DNA of 64,000 nt, taken from Saccharomycopsis crataegensis. Its lineage: Eukaryota > Ascomycota > Saccharomycetes > Ascoideales > Saccharomycopsidaceae. The stretch lies in the NCBI RefSeq assembly GCF_037102585.1, contig NW_027043829.1, positions 3,658,001 to 3,722,000 of the forward strand. Reading direction: 5' to 3'. Shown here piece by piece: positions 45,840 through 56,800 of the stretch (the stretch's first letter is position 1; every line of letters begins with the position of its first letter). The notes beneath the pieces are model-generated. The model ran no database searches, had not been told where the DNA came from, and worked only from the letters and a program-made list of their open reading frames with translations. The position numbers and the translations under genes are program-made.

Positions 45840-48440
45840 TCATAACTCATATTCCTCTTCCTTTTCAGGATATCCTGATTCTTCTTGCAATACCTTGTTT
45901 CCTAATTCTTCCCCTCGAAGCACCTCCATCTTGTCCAAACGTTGCAATTTTGACCACTCAGTCACCATATCCATCAAAAGATTCAGGTATTTCTCACGAT
46001 ATAATATTTCGTTTTTTGCCCTAGCTTGCAACATCTGTTGATACCTGTAGCACTTCCCAACAAACAATTTCACCTGCTCGAAATCATCAACTAACTCAAA
46101 ACGCTGCTCCTCGGATAATTTAACGAGTCGCAATCTCGCAAGCGTGTCCTTGATGTCCGCTAATAACAAATCATCGAATTTCTCAATGTACCGATACGTC
46201 ATTAGGATCCCATAGTCTTTTCTATATTGCCAATTCTTCAATTTAACATAATGTTTCAATTCTGTGCTGATACGATAAGCAAATTTCGGAGATACTCTTA
46301 GATGGGCGTCTTTAGTCACTCTTTTCAAAGTCTCCAAGAATTTTTTTGGGTCTAACAAGTATTTATAATCGATCAACAACGTCGAATAGATTTTTTCTCG
46401 CAAGATATTTTGGATCATGAATTTATCGGGATCATCCACCCCCTTCTTCGCATCCACCCCCTCTACCACCGACGCTTGCCTGGCAATCATCATGGTATAA
46501 CAGCTTTCCATGATCTCTGCCAGCATCTCGTACAATTTGAGGGACCTGGCAAAAAGCCCAACTTCGACCTTGCCCAACAACGTCAATGTGGATTTATTTT
46601 TCTCTAGAAAGCCCGCCAACATTTTTTCCAACTCCTGTTTGACTTGGTTTTGAAATTCTGGGATGGTGTCATTATCATCATCAGCCAATGTCTCCTGTTT
46701 AGTGAACCTAAGTTCCACATCATTAAAGTTGAATTGATTGACTCCCTTTCCTTTTTCAAACTTGGTGAAAGCGGGTCCTAATATCATCTTCAACTTGCCG
46801 GCAGCTTCAAGGTTCCTTAAGTACTGGAAAATCTGGAACTTCATTAAAAATAATTTTGTTCCAAAAGAGTATTGACCTTTTAGTTTTTTGAAAAATTCTA
46901 CCAACATCGTGACTTTGGATATGTCCTGCTGATATATTTGTTGATGGAGACACGCCACAAAGTTGTTGACTTCAGGGAGGAACCCTTTATCCAAAATAGA
47001 GATGATCCTGTCATAATCCTTAGCCTTACTGGGATAGTAGATCATTTCAAAGGATTCAAGGAGATCTTTGATCTTGCGATACTCCCGATATTTCGGGGAT
47101 CCCAAGAAAAACTTTCTCAGTCGGAAGGTTTTTTTATAATTCTGGATTAATTGGCTAATATCCTCTTTCAGAAGCACTTGGTAACCATTTTTGGCAACGA
47201 CTTCCCGTAAAAATAAAATGTGAGTTTCGAATTGCCGGGTCACGAGAAAATAATAACCTAAATTTTGGTTGAAAAGTTTCTCTTGCGATGTCGTCAACGG
47301 TTCGGTATTCATGATTCTTCGCACTTTCATCAAATCTTTGAAATAATACTTCTTGGCAAATGTACTGCACAATGTAACAAGGAAATGTTGACGGATCGCC
47401 AACTTTTTCTCGGGATTAACCCTTGGTTCGTTACTGAGGGTGACGAGAAACTGGTGGATCAATTTGAAAATCGTCAATGATTGCTCGGCAATCTTTTTAT
47501 TGACAATTTTGGTATTATTATCATAGAGGGTGATGAGATCTCTTTCCCTGATCAAACTTAGTACCTCATTATCGATCTTTAACATTACTTGTTGATATGG
47601 GAGTAATTTGGAACCGTATTTTTCATATAGTTCATGATATTGTTCAAGGTTCATCGTAGCCCGATGATACCTTAGCACGGAAACCGTCAATTCAGGACTA
47701 AACGGGAATGAGGCTTTATTGTAGATGAGTTCCAAGAGTTCATTAATCTTTGTAGGTTGGATCGGGAACTGCATAAAGATTTTGAAAAGAATTGTCAATT
47801 GTTTTTCCGTAACGTAGTTCTCAGCAATTATTCCGAGGAAAAACTGTTTAGCCCTTAGGAAGCGCTGCTTCACCATCATTGCCTGTAACACCTTGGTCAA
47901 ACTATTAATGATTTGATCAGGAGTTTTCCCTATAGTCCCCACTAGTTCCATGATTTCTGGATATCGTTCACCATAAATCACGGAAAATTTCTTGCAAAAA
48001 AGTAAGAGCGGCAACTCAAATTCTATCAACAAGAAACGGTCATTGGGTGATAATTTTTCCCGGAGCTCTTGAGGGAAATACTGTTGAAAAAGCCGTAATC
48101 CTAGCTTGACATCGTGATTGACAAATGCCACTCGATGGATGATTTTCATTGGTCTGGAAATTTCAGCTCCAAATTTTTCGAATATTTTCCCCGAACTAAA
48201 CTCATTCTGGAGTTTTTTGTATTCCAGGGCCACAATAAGGTCGTTGCAATGCTGAAAGTATTGATCTTTTTCTATTTCTTGATTATTGACGACGGTCTGA
48301 AAAATATTCGTGGTGCTATAGTAGTGTCGTGATCCCCCGAGAAGCTGACGACATGATAGTAGAACAATAGGTTTCACACAAGCCTTGAAAGGGGTCCCCT
48401 GGAGCTTCAATATTCTGGATAGTAGCCTTGGGTAGAACAT
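45840..48440 (-). CDS. Probable mitochondrial helical-repeat protein, function unknown
   Basis: I do not recognise this 866-residue protein by family. The N-terminus is basic and hydrophobic with few acids (residues 1-45, M-F-Y-P-R-L-L-S-R-I-L-K), as in a mitochondrial presequence. The rest is almost all helical, with repeated Leu/Phe/Lys-rich pairs of helices (for example about 190-300 and 380-500), the layout of yeast PPR-type factors that stabilise or translate single mitochondrial mRNAs. Such proteins diverge too fast for a name to be given by eye. The C-terminus is acidic. Single ATG. Confidence 0.75.
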   Translation of the reverse strand: MFYPRLLSRILKLQGTPFKACVKPIVLLSCRQLLGGSRHYYSTTNIFQTVVNNQEIEKDQYFQHCNDLIVALEYKKLQNEFSSGKIFEKFGAEISRPMKIIHRVAFVNHDVKLGLRLFQQYFPQELREKLSPNDRFLLIEFELPLLLFCKKFSVIYGERYPEIMELVGTIGKTPDQIINSLTKVLQAMMVKQRFLRAKQFFLGIIAENYVTEKQLTILFKIFMQFPIQPTKINELLELIYNKASFPFSPELTVSVLRYHRATMNLEQYHELYEKYGSKLLPYQQVMLKIDNEVLSLIRERDLITLYDNNTKIVNKKIAEQSLTIFKLIHQFLVTLSNEPRVNPEKKLAIRQHFLVTLCSTFAKKYYFKDLMKVRRIMNTEPLTTSQEKLFNQNLGYYFLVTRQFETHILFLREVVAKNGYQVLLKEDISQLIQNYKKTFRLRKFFLGSPKYREYRKIKDLLESFEMIYYPSKAKDYDRIISILDKGFLPEVNNFVACLHQQIYQQDISKVTMLVEFFKKLKGQYSFGTKLFLMKFQIFQYLRNLEAAGKLKMILGPAFTKFEKGKGVNQFNFNDVELRFTKQETLADDDNDTIPEFQNQVKQELEKMLAGFLEKNKSTLTLLGKVEVGLFARSLKLYEMLAEIMESCYTMMIARQASVVEGVDAKKGVDDPDKFMIQNILREKIYSTLLIDYKYLLDPKKFLETLKRVTKDAHLRVSPKFAYRISTELKHYVKLKNWQYRKDYGILMTYRYIEKFDDLLLADIKDTLARLRLVKLSEEQRFELVDDFEQVKLFVGKCYRYQQMLQARAKNEILYREKYLNLLMDMVTEWSKLQRLDKMEVLRGEELGNKVLQEESGYPEKEEEYEL

Positions 48441-48677
48441 CTAGTAGGGCATTGTGTTTGTGGTGTCATATATGCCAGTCCTGTTGTTGATGGTGAGGTC
48501 TTGGAGAATAATTTTTTTCTTTTCCTGTGGTGCATTTCGCCTATGGGCTCATAACCAACTAACAGGGGGTGATATTAGCCCCCCCTATACTAACACATAA
48601 CATCTATCTGAATGGAATAACGCTGTTTATATTGACTGTTTATATCGATGATAATGATAATGCTTATAATTCCTCCC

Positions 48678-49709
48678 TCAAATACCCAACATCCTCTTCA
48701 ACGCTGCCGAGGTGATCTTCACAAATTGGTCAGTGTGATTGATCACAAAGCTATGCTTCAATTTCAAATGATCCTCTTCTTCATCACACATTTGATAATG
48801 CTTGGTGTCATCTTGATCATTGAAATACCGGGCCTTGATCGCGTCTCTGGTGCTATGGGCCACCCAATGATCATTCTGAGCAAAGAAACACCATACTTTG
48901 TAATCATGTTTTGCGGTGTCGAAGAAATCATCATTGAAATCAAGGTCTCTCTTAATGACCCCCATCTCCTCTTTTCCAAGCCCAAGGGCTTGACGAACCA
49001 CTAGAGGATGACATACGAGTTTCTTGACACACTTGACCGTGGTTTCCGCATCGCCAGCAGGACGCATTACCGAACGAATCATCCAACTGATCATTGCACT
49101 CGGAAGAAACATGAAGAGTAACGTGAAAAATGACACATAGTTATGAAGGTTCGGCAATAATTTCGTGGCTCTGGTCAAAGATACCCCAGAATCTGATTTA
49201 CCAATATCGATGATCGTTGGAAACACCAACCCTACAAACTTCACCAGGGCTTTAGGAGATAGTTGGTTCACCACCCGTTGCACCATGTACGAGCCAACAG
49301 AATGACCAAACACAATCACGTCTCTAGAATTGCCAACTTTCGGGGAGTTGAGATCACCATTTTGATGTTCGAGAAAATTGTTGATGATTTCAATCTTTGA
49401 CAGGATTTGGGTGTCGAGCCCGTAGATATCACTGTTTTTCCCAGTGACAATCTTCTTCAACGAGTTCTTGAACCCCAAATCTCCATCTTCCATCGACAGG
49501 CAATCATGAGAAATGTGGGAAATACAAAGGGTTTCGAGCTGGAAATTGGTATGGAGCTGGTTCAAGTAAGGGACGTAAAAATCAACAATCCCGGGGTTTC
49601 CCGGAATGAACACCAATAACGGACCACGAGGTTTTTCGACGGGAATGTGATAAATCGACACGGGATGTTTGGAGAACTTGTAAGCTCCCAAGAATGGCTT
49701 CAATGGCAT
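48678..49709 (-). CDS. Lipid droplet-associated hydrolase (LDAH/YPR147C type)
   Basis: Alpha/beta hydrolase of 343 residues. The nucleophile elbow is G-H-S-V-G-S-Y, and the N-terminal part has L-V-F-I-P-G-N-P-G-I-V-D-F-Y, the oxyanion-hole block that defines the LDAH family (human C2orf43, yeast YPR147C). A catalytic His candidate is in the C-terminal I-N-H-T-D-Q-F. A hydrophobic hairpin in the middle (around S-F-F-T-L-L-F-M-F-L-P) may bind the droplet surface. Members act on sterol esters or triacylglycerol, weakly. The ATG at 49709 is chosen; the frame extends to a GTG at 49775. Confidence 0.84.
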   Translation of the reverse strand: MPLKPFLGAYKFSKHPVSIYHIPVEKPRGPLLVFIPGNPGIVDFYVPYLNQLHTNFQLETLCISHISHDCLSMEDGDLGFKNSLKKIVTGKNSDIYGLDTQILSKIEIINNFLEHQNGDLNSPKVGNSRDVIVFGHSVGSYMVQRVVNQLSPKALVKFVGLVFPTIIDIGKSDSGVSLTRATKLLPNLHNYVSFFTLLFMFLPSAMISWMIRSVMRPAGDAETTVKCVKKLVCHPLVVRQALGLGKEEMGVIKRDLDFNDDFFDTAKHDYKVWCFFAQNDHWVAHSTRDAIKARYFNDQDDTKHYQMCDEEEDHLKLKHSFVINHTDQFVKITSAALKRMLGI

Positions 49710-49964
49710 TTTAAGTGACAGTGGGGGGCTGGTTATAAATAGATGCTGATGGAGGCTGTCAAACTTTCGTAGCACTTTTCGTTGTGTGTGTGTTTTTTTA
49801 TTTTTTTATTTTTTTTTTTTTCCCTTGTTGCATATATCATTATTATCGGCTTATGGATGTAAAAAAGAAGAAAAAACATTTCACTTACATTGATTGTTTT
49901 TGGTTCTAGAGTACGATGGTTTTTCATCACTTAATGCATCTATTATGTGTTTAAATAATACTAT

Positions 49965-50990
49965 TCATTCCCACACCTTGGACTTATCAATTGGACGTTC
50001 TTTTGGAACGGTAATGTAGCCTGCTTGCTCCTTCAATCTGAATTGCACAATCCTCAATAAGCTGTAAATCACGCTCAACACCGGGGTCTCGACCCCAACT
50101 TCGCCGGCCACCTTCAATAAGTTACCTAAAATCACTTCCAATTCAAGGGGATTGCCCTTTCGTGAATCAACGGTCATTGAAGGAGTGAAGTAGTCCCCAT
50201 CATCGTCGTGCAACATGTCATTAATGGTGGTTGGAGGAAGAATCACTCCATCGGCTTTTGCCACGGCAATGATTTCTTTCATTGCAGGAATGACAATCGA
50301 TTCATTACCTCCAGAAAGTTCCACCCTACCAGTATCGGTCCCCACTAATGTGCAAATGGTGTTCAAAGTCCCGTTATACACCAACTTTCTGTATCTAGAA
50401 AACTTGGAGTCCTCAGAGTAAGTGACGGAATTCTTGTCGGTCAGGTACAACTTCACAAACTCTTTGGCCTTAGATTCTTGAACCTCTTTTGATAAATGAG
50501 AATTAGGGAAATAACTGATCTGGGTCACTTCATGTTGGGTTTGTTTGATCACTCCGCCATAGTTGTGTGATCCAATAAACGTCACTCCGGAAAGACAAAC
50601 GTTTTCAGGATACTTGGCAATAATTGGTCTTCCAAGATCAAATCCGTTTTGAATTAAAACCACCGTGGTTATCTCTTTAGTGACCACCGGTTCAATCAAG
50701 TCTTCGACTTTCTGGATATCTGGCAAGTTCTTGGTGGTGACCACCACGAAATCATAAGGGTCATTAGCGGCGGCAGCAGCATTGATATTTGGATAAATGT
50801 GAGCAGGTTTCCAGCCATGGACGGTTCCATGATCAACGGAATTGATCTCGTACCCGGCATCCTTGACCTTCTCGTAGTCTCTACCAACAACGATTGATAA
50901 TTGCGAAAGGTTGTTATAATCAATTGAGTAGGCAACCACGGCCCCGACCCCTCCGGCACCAATGAGTAAAACGTTTGGAAGACAAGACAT
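49965..50990 (-). CDS. Ketopantoate reductase-like (ApbA/PanE) dehydrogenase
   Basis: 341 residues. An N-terminal Rossmann fold reads L-I-G-A-G-G-V-G-A-V (9-18) for NADP(H). The C-terminal helical domain carries K-L-V-Y-N-G-T-L-N-T-I, which holds the catalytic Lys and the Asn of the family. PanE reduces ketopantoate to pantoate for CoA synthesis; fungi have several paralogues (Pan5 among them), and this one might use another 2-oxoacid. I would not assign it to Pan5 without alignment. It faces TED1 across a 230-bp region. Confidence 0.8.
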   Translation of the reverse strand: MSCLPNVLLIGAGGVGAVVAYSIDYNNLSQLSIVVGRDYEKVKDAGYEINSVDHGTVHGWKPAHIYPNINAAAAANDPYDFVVVTTKNLPDIQKVEDLIEPVVTKEITTVVLIQNGFDLGRPIIAKYPENVCLSGVTFIGSHNYGGVIKQTQHEVTQISYFPNSHLSKEVQESKAKEFVKLYLTDKNSVTYSEDSKFSRYRKLVYNGTLNTICTLVGTDTGRVELSGGNESIVIPAMKEIIAVAKADGVILPPTTINDMLHDDDGDYFTPSMTVDSRKGNPLELEVILGNLLKVAGEVGVETPVLSVIYSLLRIVQFRLKEQAGYITVPKERPIDKSKVWE

Positions 50991-51220
50991 TGCTATGTAG
51001 GTAAAAATGACGATAAAATAGATAGAATTATCAGTGCGCTATCAGAGAGAGTAGAGAGAATAATCAGTGATTTGTTACAAAAAGATAAGCGGACCCTCAC
51101 GTGCCCCACAGCGTGTCAAAATTTCCCAAAAAACATCCCATCAATGGTGTGTGTGTGTGTGTGCTATCCATCGTTCCCATAGTAGCAGTAGTATATCTTA
51201 ATTACCTCCCATCAAAGAAA
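50991..51220. promoter_or_regulatory. Divergent promoter of the PanE-like gene and TED1
   Basis: 230 bp with one CACGTG at 51098-51103, and a (GT)n run at about 51147-51162 on the TED1 side. Confidence 0.4.
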
Positions 51221-52645
51221 ATGACGGTAAAACAAGCAGTATCGAAGGCAGCGGTGTTCCTTGGGATCATCGGCCTTGCCTTGAACGCCTATATCTACAC
51301 CTATCCTTCGCTAAACCCAGAAAACTGCTCATGGTATCGCCCGACCCCAGAATTTCAAGACCCCATCAAGGCCCAACTCATCGCCATTCCTTGGGTTGGT
51401 GACTTGATCAACACTTACTATTACAAACAGTTTGAAAATTACTCCAACGGGTTTGAAGAAATAAAACTTCTTGCGGTGGGTGATCCTCAGATCAATGGCA
51501 ATTGGCCAACCACTCCTTACATGAAACGTCTTGATAATTACGGCAATGATTATTATTTGGGACATATTTACCAAGTGATGAAAAATAGATTACACCCAAC
51601 CCATGTCTCGGTAATGGGTGACTTGTTTTCCTCGCAATGGATTGGCGATAGCGAGTTTTATAATCGTACCCGCCGTTATTTAACGAGATTATACCCTCAG
51701 CCAGAAGACCACACCAAGGCGGTGTTTGAAGTGTTGGACAAACACCAAGATTTGGACTGGCAGGGGTATATTGACCAAATCAAGGGGGTGAGTATGGACG
51801 AGGCATTTGATTATCATTTCGAGGATACTTATGAATGGACCAACAGCTCCGTGAAGAATTTCACTGGCGAGCCATTATTTATTAACATCACCGGGAACCA
51901 TGATGTTGGGTACAGTGGGGATGCCACTTGGCAACATATGACCCGTTACCATCGTTTATTTGGGAAAGATAACTTTTACATCGAGTACAACAAGGGTACC
52001 GAATATGCTTACAGAATTGTGGTGCTCAATACATTATTTTTGGAAGGTCCGGCATTACAACCAGAATTCGTCGAATATACCCACCATTTCTTACAAAAAT
52101 TAAAAGCTCGGGAATTCGAAGGATCAACAATTTTGCTCACCCATATTCCATTCTATAAAAAAGAGGGGCTTTGTGTCGATGGTCCAAAACACGATTTCTA
52201 TAATGAAGAAACTTCGAAACGTGAACCTTATAAGCTTGGTAAATTGCGTTCTCAAAACCACATTTCTTACGAAATGACCCAAGAAGTGTTGGATATTATC
52301 TTTGGTAGCACCGATAAACCAGGGATCATTTTGACCGGCCACGATCATGAAGGGTGCTATAACGTTTATGATAAGGATTTACAATCAGGAGTTTGGGAGG
52401 CATCACCGGTGAAAACACATGATAGTTCCAAGGCCAACAATTATATCCAAGAAGTCACCGTCAGAGCCGTTATGGGAGATTATGATGGGAATATTGGTTT
52501 GATGACTGGAAATTTCGATAAAGAAGCCGGTCAATGGGATTTCCATTATTCTGCTTGTCCATTTATTGTGCAACATGTATGGTGGGCCACTAAAGCCGTT
52601 AGTATCATTGAGCTTTTCTTGATTTCTTTCCTTGTTGTTGCTTAG
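51221..52645 (+). CDS. TED1: ER metallophosphoesterase Ted1 (GPI glycan remodelling)
   Basis: 474 residues. An N-terminal transmembrane segment (about 8-28) anchors a lumenal metallophosphoesterase domain. Metal motifs in order: G-D-P-Q, M-G-D-L-F-S-S, G-N-H-D (inside I-T-G-N-H-D-V-G) and G-H-D-H-E-G-C. Ted1 in S. cerevisiae removes ethanolamine phosphate from the second mannose of the GPI glycan so that p24 receptors can export the protein (animal PGAP5). A second hydrophobic segment closes the C-terminus (I-I-E-L-F-L-I-S-F-L). The ATG at 51221 is the first in frame; the open frame starts with GTG at 51101. Confidence 0.93.
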   Translation: MTVKQAVSKAAVFLGIIGLALNAYIYTYPSLNPENCSWYRPTPEFQDPIKAQLIAIPWVGDLINTYYYKQFENYSNGFEEIKLLAVGDPQINGNWPTTPYMKRLDNYGNDYYLGHIYQVMKNRLHPTHVSVMGDLFSSQWIGDSEFYNRTRRYLTRLYPQPEDHTKAVFEVLDKHQDLDWQGYIDQIKGVSMDEAFDYHFEDTYEWTNSSVKNFTGEPLFINITGNHDVGYSGDATWQHMTRYHRLFGKDNFYIEYNKGTEYAYRIVVLNTLFLEGPALQPEFVEYTHHFLQKLKAREFEGSTILLTHIPFYKKEGLCVDGPKHDFYNEETSKREPYKLGKLRSQNHISYEMTQEVLDIIFGSTDKPGIILTGHDHEGCYNVYDKDLQSGVWEASPVKTHDSSKANNYIQEVTVRAVMGDYDGNIGLMTGNFDKEAGQWDFHYSACPFIVQHVWWATKAVSIIELFLISFLVVA

Positions 52646-53387
52646 AGATATGCATTAAAAAGGAAAATTATGATTATATATATATATCACCTCTTTTCTT
52701 CTCATTTTGATTTCAATGTTGATTATTGTAGATATTTTTACAATGCATAATTTAGTTAGATATTTTATGACTTGTATTTTCTATTTTGCGTTTCCATGGC
52801 AAGGATATTGGCATTCGTTCAGATAACGCTTTCTGCTATTTACAATTTAGCTAAAGTTGTATAAACATTGAAGAACAATTTAGAAATCCACATTAAAATG
52901 AATTGACAACAATACTCACTGAAACAAAGTGAAGAATCAGAATAATAAAAGGTTAAAAAGAGTTGAAAAAATAAGAATAAATAAGTTAAAAGGAGAAAAG
53001 GGAAAGCTCCCCTTCTCCGATTCCAAATCCACCCCAACTATCAAATAGTTTGCTTTTGATTACTATTGTAGCATTTTATTGCGAATTCCCCGAATTGTGA
53101 AGAACAACGTGAAGAAAAAAAAAAAGGTCGAGAAAGGAACCCATGAGTCTATATATAATATACTTCAAAAAGCTTAGTAAGCTGAGTTAGTGTTGATATT
53201 GGGTTAATAACTATTTTATAAACCGATGACTGTATCCAACCATATACAATAAGTGCAAACAAAGATACAGATCCGCAAGATCCTTCCTACTATCACGCTT
53301 ACCAACCTGTGGCGGCATATTTCTGGAATGCCATTTCCAATAACAATGATATGATGATACATTTTACTCTCTCTCTCTCTCTTTCTT

Positions 53388-53424
<37 letters not shown>

Positions 53425-53836
53425 TGATTTTCATTTCTGAGCTCAAAATTTGCAAATCAAAGACTTATTTCGAAATCCAAATGCCTTAAAACGTAATTTA
53501 TAGTATTGATTTCTCCCAATTTTGATCGATATTTGATATATTAAATACATGTTAATAGACATTAATATTCATTAAAATTTTGTAGTAAAAAAAAAGTGTA
53601 TATATAATGGAAAGAAAACGATGATTGATAAAAAATAAGGAACGAAGAAGAGGAAAATAAATAACAAGGAGCACATAGAATCGACTCTACATTAGACAAA
53701 TTCAAATGAAACTAATCAAGAAGAAATATGCAATATAATATGCTAAGCATATATACACATGCAAAAGAAGGGGGAAAAAAAAATATTAATAAAATTTCTA
53801 TAAACGTCTTCGTCTCAATATTATCCACAATAAAGC
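52646..53836. other. Long convergent intergenic region with a (CT)n(TA)n microsatellite
   Basis: 1.19 kb between the TED1 and VSB1 3' ends. It holds a CT run at 53367-53402 followed by TA to 53424, and A tracts near 53116 and 53587. No supportable gene. Confidence 0.6.
53367..53424. repeat. (CT)n(TA)n dinucleotide tract
   Basis: About 36 bp of CT with one CTTTCTTT break, passing directly into about 22 bp of TA. Confidence 0.88.
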
Positions 53837-56800
53837 TCAACTAGAAATCAAAATATATCCAGTAATTTTATCAAACCTCTCGCTTAACAAATTCACCTCA
53901 ACAAGCAACAATTCATTGGCAACATCTTTGGTCTTTGCCCCATTGCAAAGTTTGCTGAACGATTCGTGACTCAACTTCCAAATTTTCGAGTCCTTAAGCG
54001 CAGTTATTCTAACGTTCTTCATACGCTTAGCCACCGAAGCAGACTTAATCCCAAGTGATCCAAAACAAGTTTTAGGGACAAGGGTTTCCAGTACCTTGCC
54101 TCGGCTATTGAAATCATAACTCATTTGAATTAAACCAGACTCAAGAATAAAGAAATGACCAACAGAATCATCATCACCATCCTCATTGGTCCGATCATTC
54201 GATAAAGATTCCGAAACCGGGGCAGCAGGATCATATATTTTCCCACGAGGAATCGAAACCGGTTTAAGGTATGGCAATAATGGTTTCCAAAATGCATCAG
54301 GACGAGCAGAAGCACCTTGGAAGGTCTTTCTAAGAAGCAGCACTAATTGGTATTCTTGTTCGTTAAAACCATTAAGACTTCCAGATGCTTTGCGTTTCAT
54401 CGAAGAATCTAAATCACCATTGCTTGGAGGTTTAAGTTGGGATTCAGAATTAATAGTTTGAGCAATTGCGTCACTTAAGTTACTACTATCATCAAAAATT
54501 TGTGGAACATTATGTCCAAATTCGTTTCTGCTAAAGTCATTTTGTTCATCCACCAGCTTGGTGATGGCCCTAATAATGTTCCGCTGACGAGGAGATCCAA
54601 ACCCATTTGGATTTTTCATCAATGACATTGGGTTTAAGTACGATTCTGTAAGATTGTATTTATATTCCTCTTGTTGATGATAATTGTTTCCACCACCTGG
54701 GATTTGCAAGCTAGAAGAGGTCATAGTTATGGGCTGTGGAGGTGGGTTGGCGGATTTTTGGTGTTGTTGAGATGGAATACGCGAAGAAGCATTTAACGCG
54801 CCATAGTTAGCGATTTGGCTAGCTTGAGAGCCACTACGGGTGCTCTTTGAGCCCCGACGTTGCTTCATGTTATAAAGGGTAGTGAGATATTCATTTTCAC
54901 ACCATTCAAGGGCAGAATTAAGATCATGGAATAGTTGAGTAGTGGAATTGCAAGTTTGCTCTTCAAGGACCCCGACATTCAAAAGCGATTCAAAAATCCC
55001 ATCGCTACTAATCGATGATAAAATAAGATAGCAGTTATTTTTGACAGTGAAGTTCTTGATGTTTTGGAAACCCTCTGCTGCAGTGTAATCAACTGACAAT
55101 ACCGATCCCAAATCAAGGATCAAATAACGGAACCCATATTGCTCACTTTGATTGTCAGTGAAACGTTGACGGATCTCACGTTCAATGGAACCAATAGACC
55201 CGAAAAAGATATTACCTTGAAGTTTCACAATCAAAGTTTGGCTACCGACGTTTTTCAAGAAACTGTTGGTGAGGGTATTACGTTTAATTGTTGAGCGAAC
55301 CACTTCACCAGTAAACACCTTTTTCACGGGATTCTGATTAGCATTTTCCACAACAAACGAAATAAACGCGATCAATACCCCAAGAAGAATACCGTAAACA
55401 AAGTCCACGAGACCCATGGTAACGATGATGACGATAATGGTGACGTAGTCGAATGTCGATAATTTAGAATATGAGTCGTACAAACTTTCCTTCATCAATT
55501 CATACCCGAGCAAGAAAATAAGGGAGCCAACGACACAAACTGGGATGAATTTAATAAGTACAGGACCGATAAACATGACTATGGCGGTAGTAGCGGCCAA
55601 AAGAATACCAGCAAGTCTACTATCACCTGCCCCGGAACGAATGAAAAGAAGGGAGTTTGAATATACCAAGTAATTTTGGATCGAACCAACGAGACCAGAA
55701 AGGAAATTAGAATAGCCATGAGCAAGAAGTTCACGATCCAAATCAACATTATCATGATTAGTGGAGATTGCAAGAGCAGGAACATTAATTGGTACATGCA
55801 ACATACCAAAGAATGTAAGCGCCAACATTGATGGAAATTGGCTAGCGATAAGTGACCAGTGGACTTTGGAAAATTTGTAGAGAGTCCAGAAATGATACCA
55901 TGATTCGTTTTCAGAAGAGGCAACGGTTGATACAGCAGATCCAACACTCTCCATCATCACTGGTGCCTTGATGTCAAAGATAAACCCATTGTCACGGGCC
56001 ATTTGTAAGTCCCAACCTGGAACAATCCATATGAAGAAATGAATAAGTCCAAAGATCGCCATGAAATATACTGGCAATAGAAGTGAAAATGATGCCAAAC
56101 GCTTGCTGAACTTCTGCATGAGAATGAGGAGCACAGTGATAAGTATCGCAGAAAACCATTTGATGAAGGTCACTCCTTGGAAAAGAAACACAAAAGTCGG
56201 CCAATTGTAGGCGAAAGTGGTATCCAAACGAGAGGTGATTTCAATTCCCGTCACCACCAAGAAATAACCAACCCCACCGATCGAACCAATCAAGATATGA
56301 CGGGGAAAAAATCCGATAAGTTGACCCAATTTGAATTTACCGAGAAGGAAAAAAACAAGACCGGTCAACAATGTTGAGGTACAATAACATACGATGGTGG
56401 TGGCAACAATTGCGTCTTTGTTTTTGAAAGAAGAGTCTGTGCCAATCAGATTCATGATGTTGATGGCCATGGAGTGGAAAAAAGGGGTCACCTCGATCAT
56501 TTCCGAGCCAATTGCCGACCGGAACGAGGAGCCACCAAGGGAATATACTAGTTGGGAGATGATACAAGACACGTAGAACATCGAAAGCCCTGATGGGCCC
56601 AAATCAGCGAATAATGGCTGATTAATTGGGAAAACGATCATACCGTACGAAAGCGCGTCAAGGACATTTAATAAAAGCCCAAGGAACACACAAGGTAAAA
56701 GGTTCATGGATTCAACGGCAAGGGCGCTAAGCGGGTCAAGAAGGCGATCTTTGATGGAGTTAGAAGGGGAGGAGGAGGAGGAGGAAGCACCAAATGGTTC

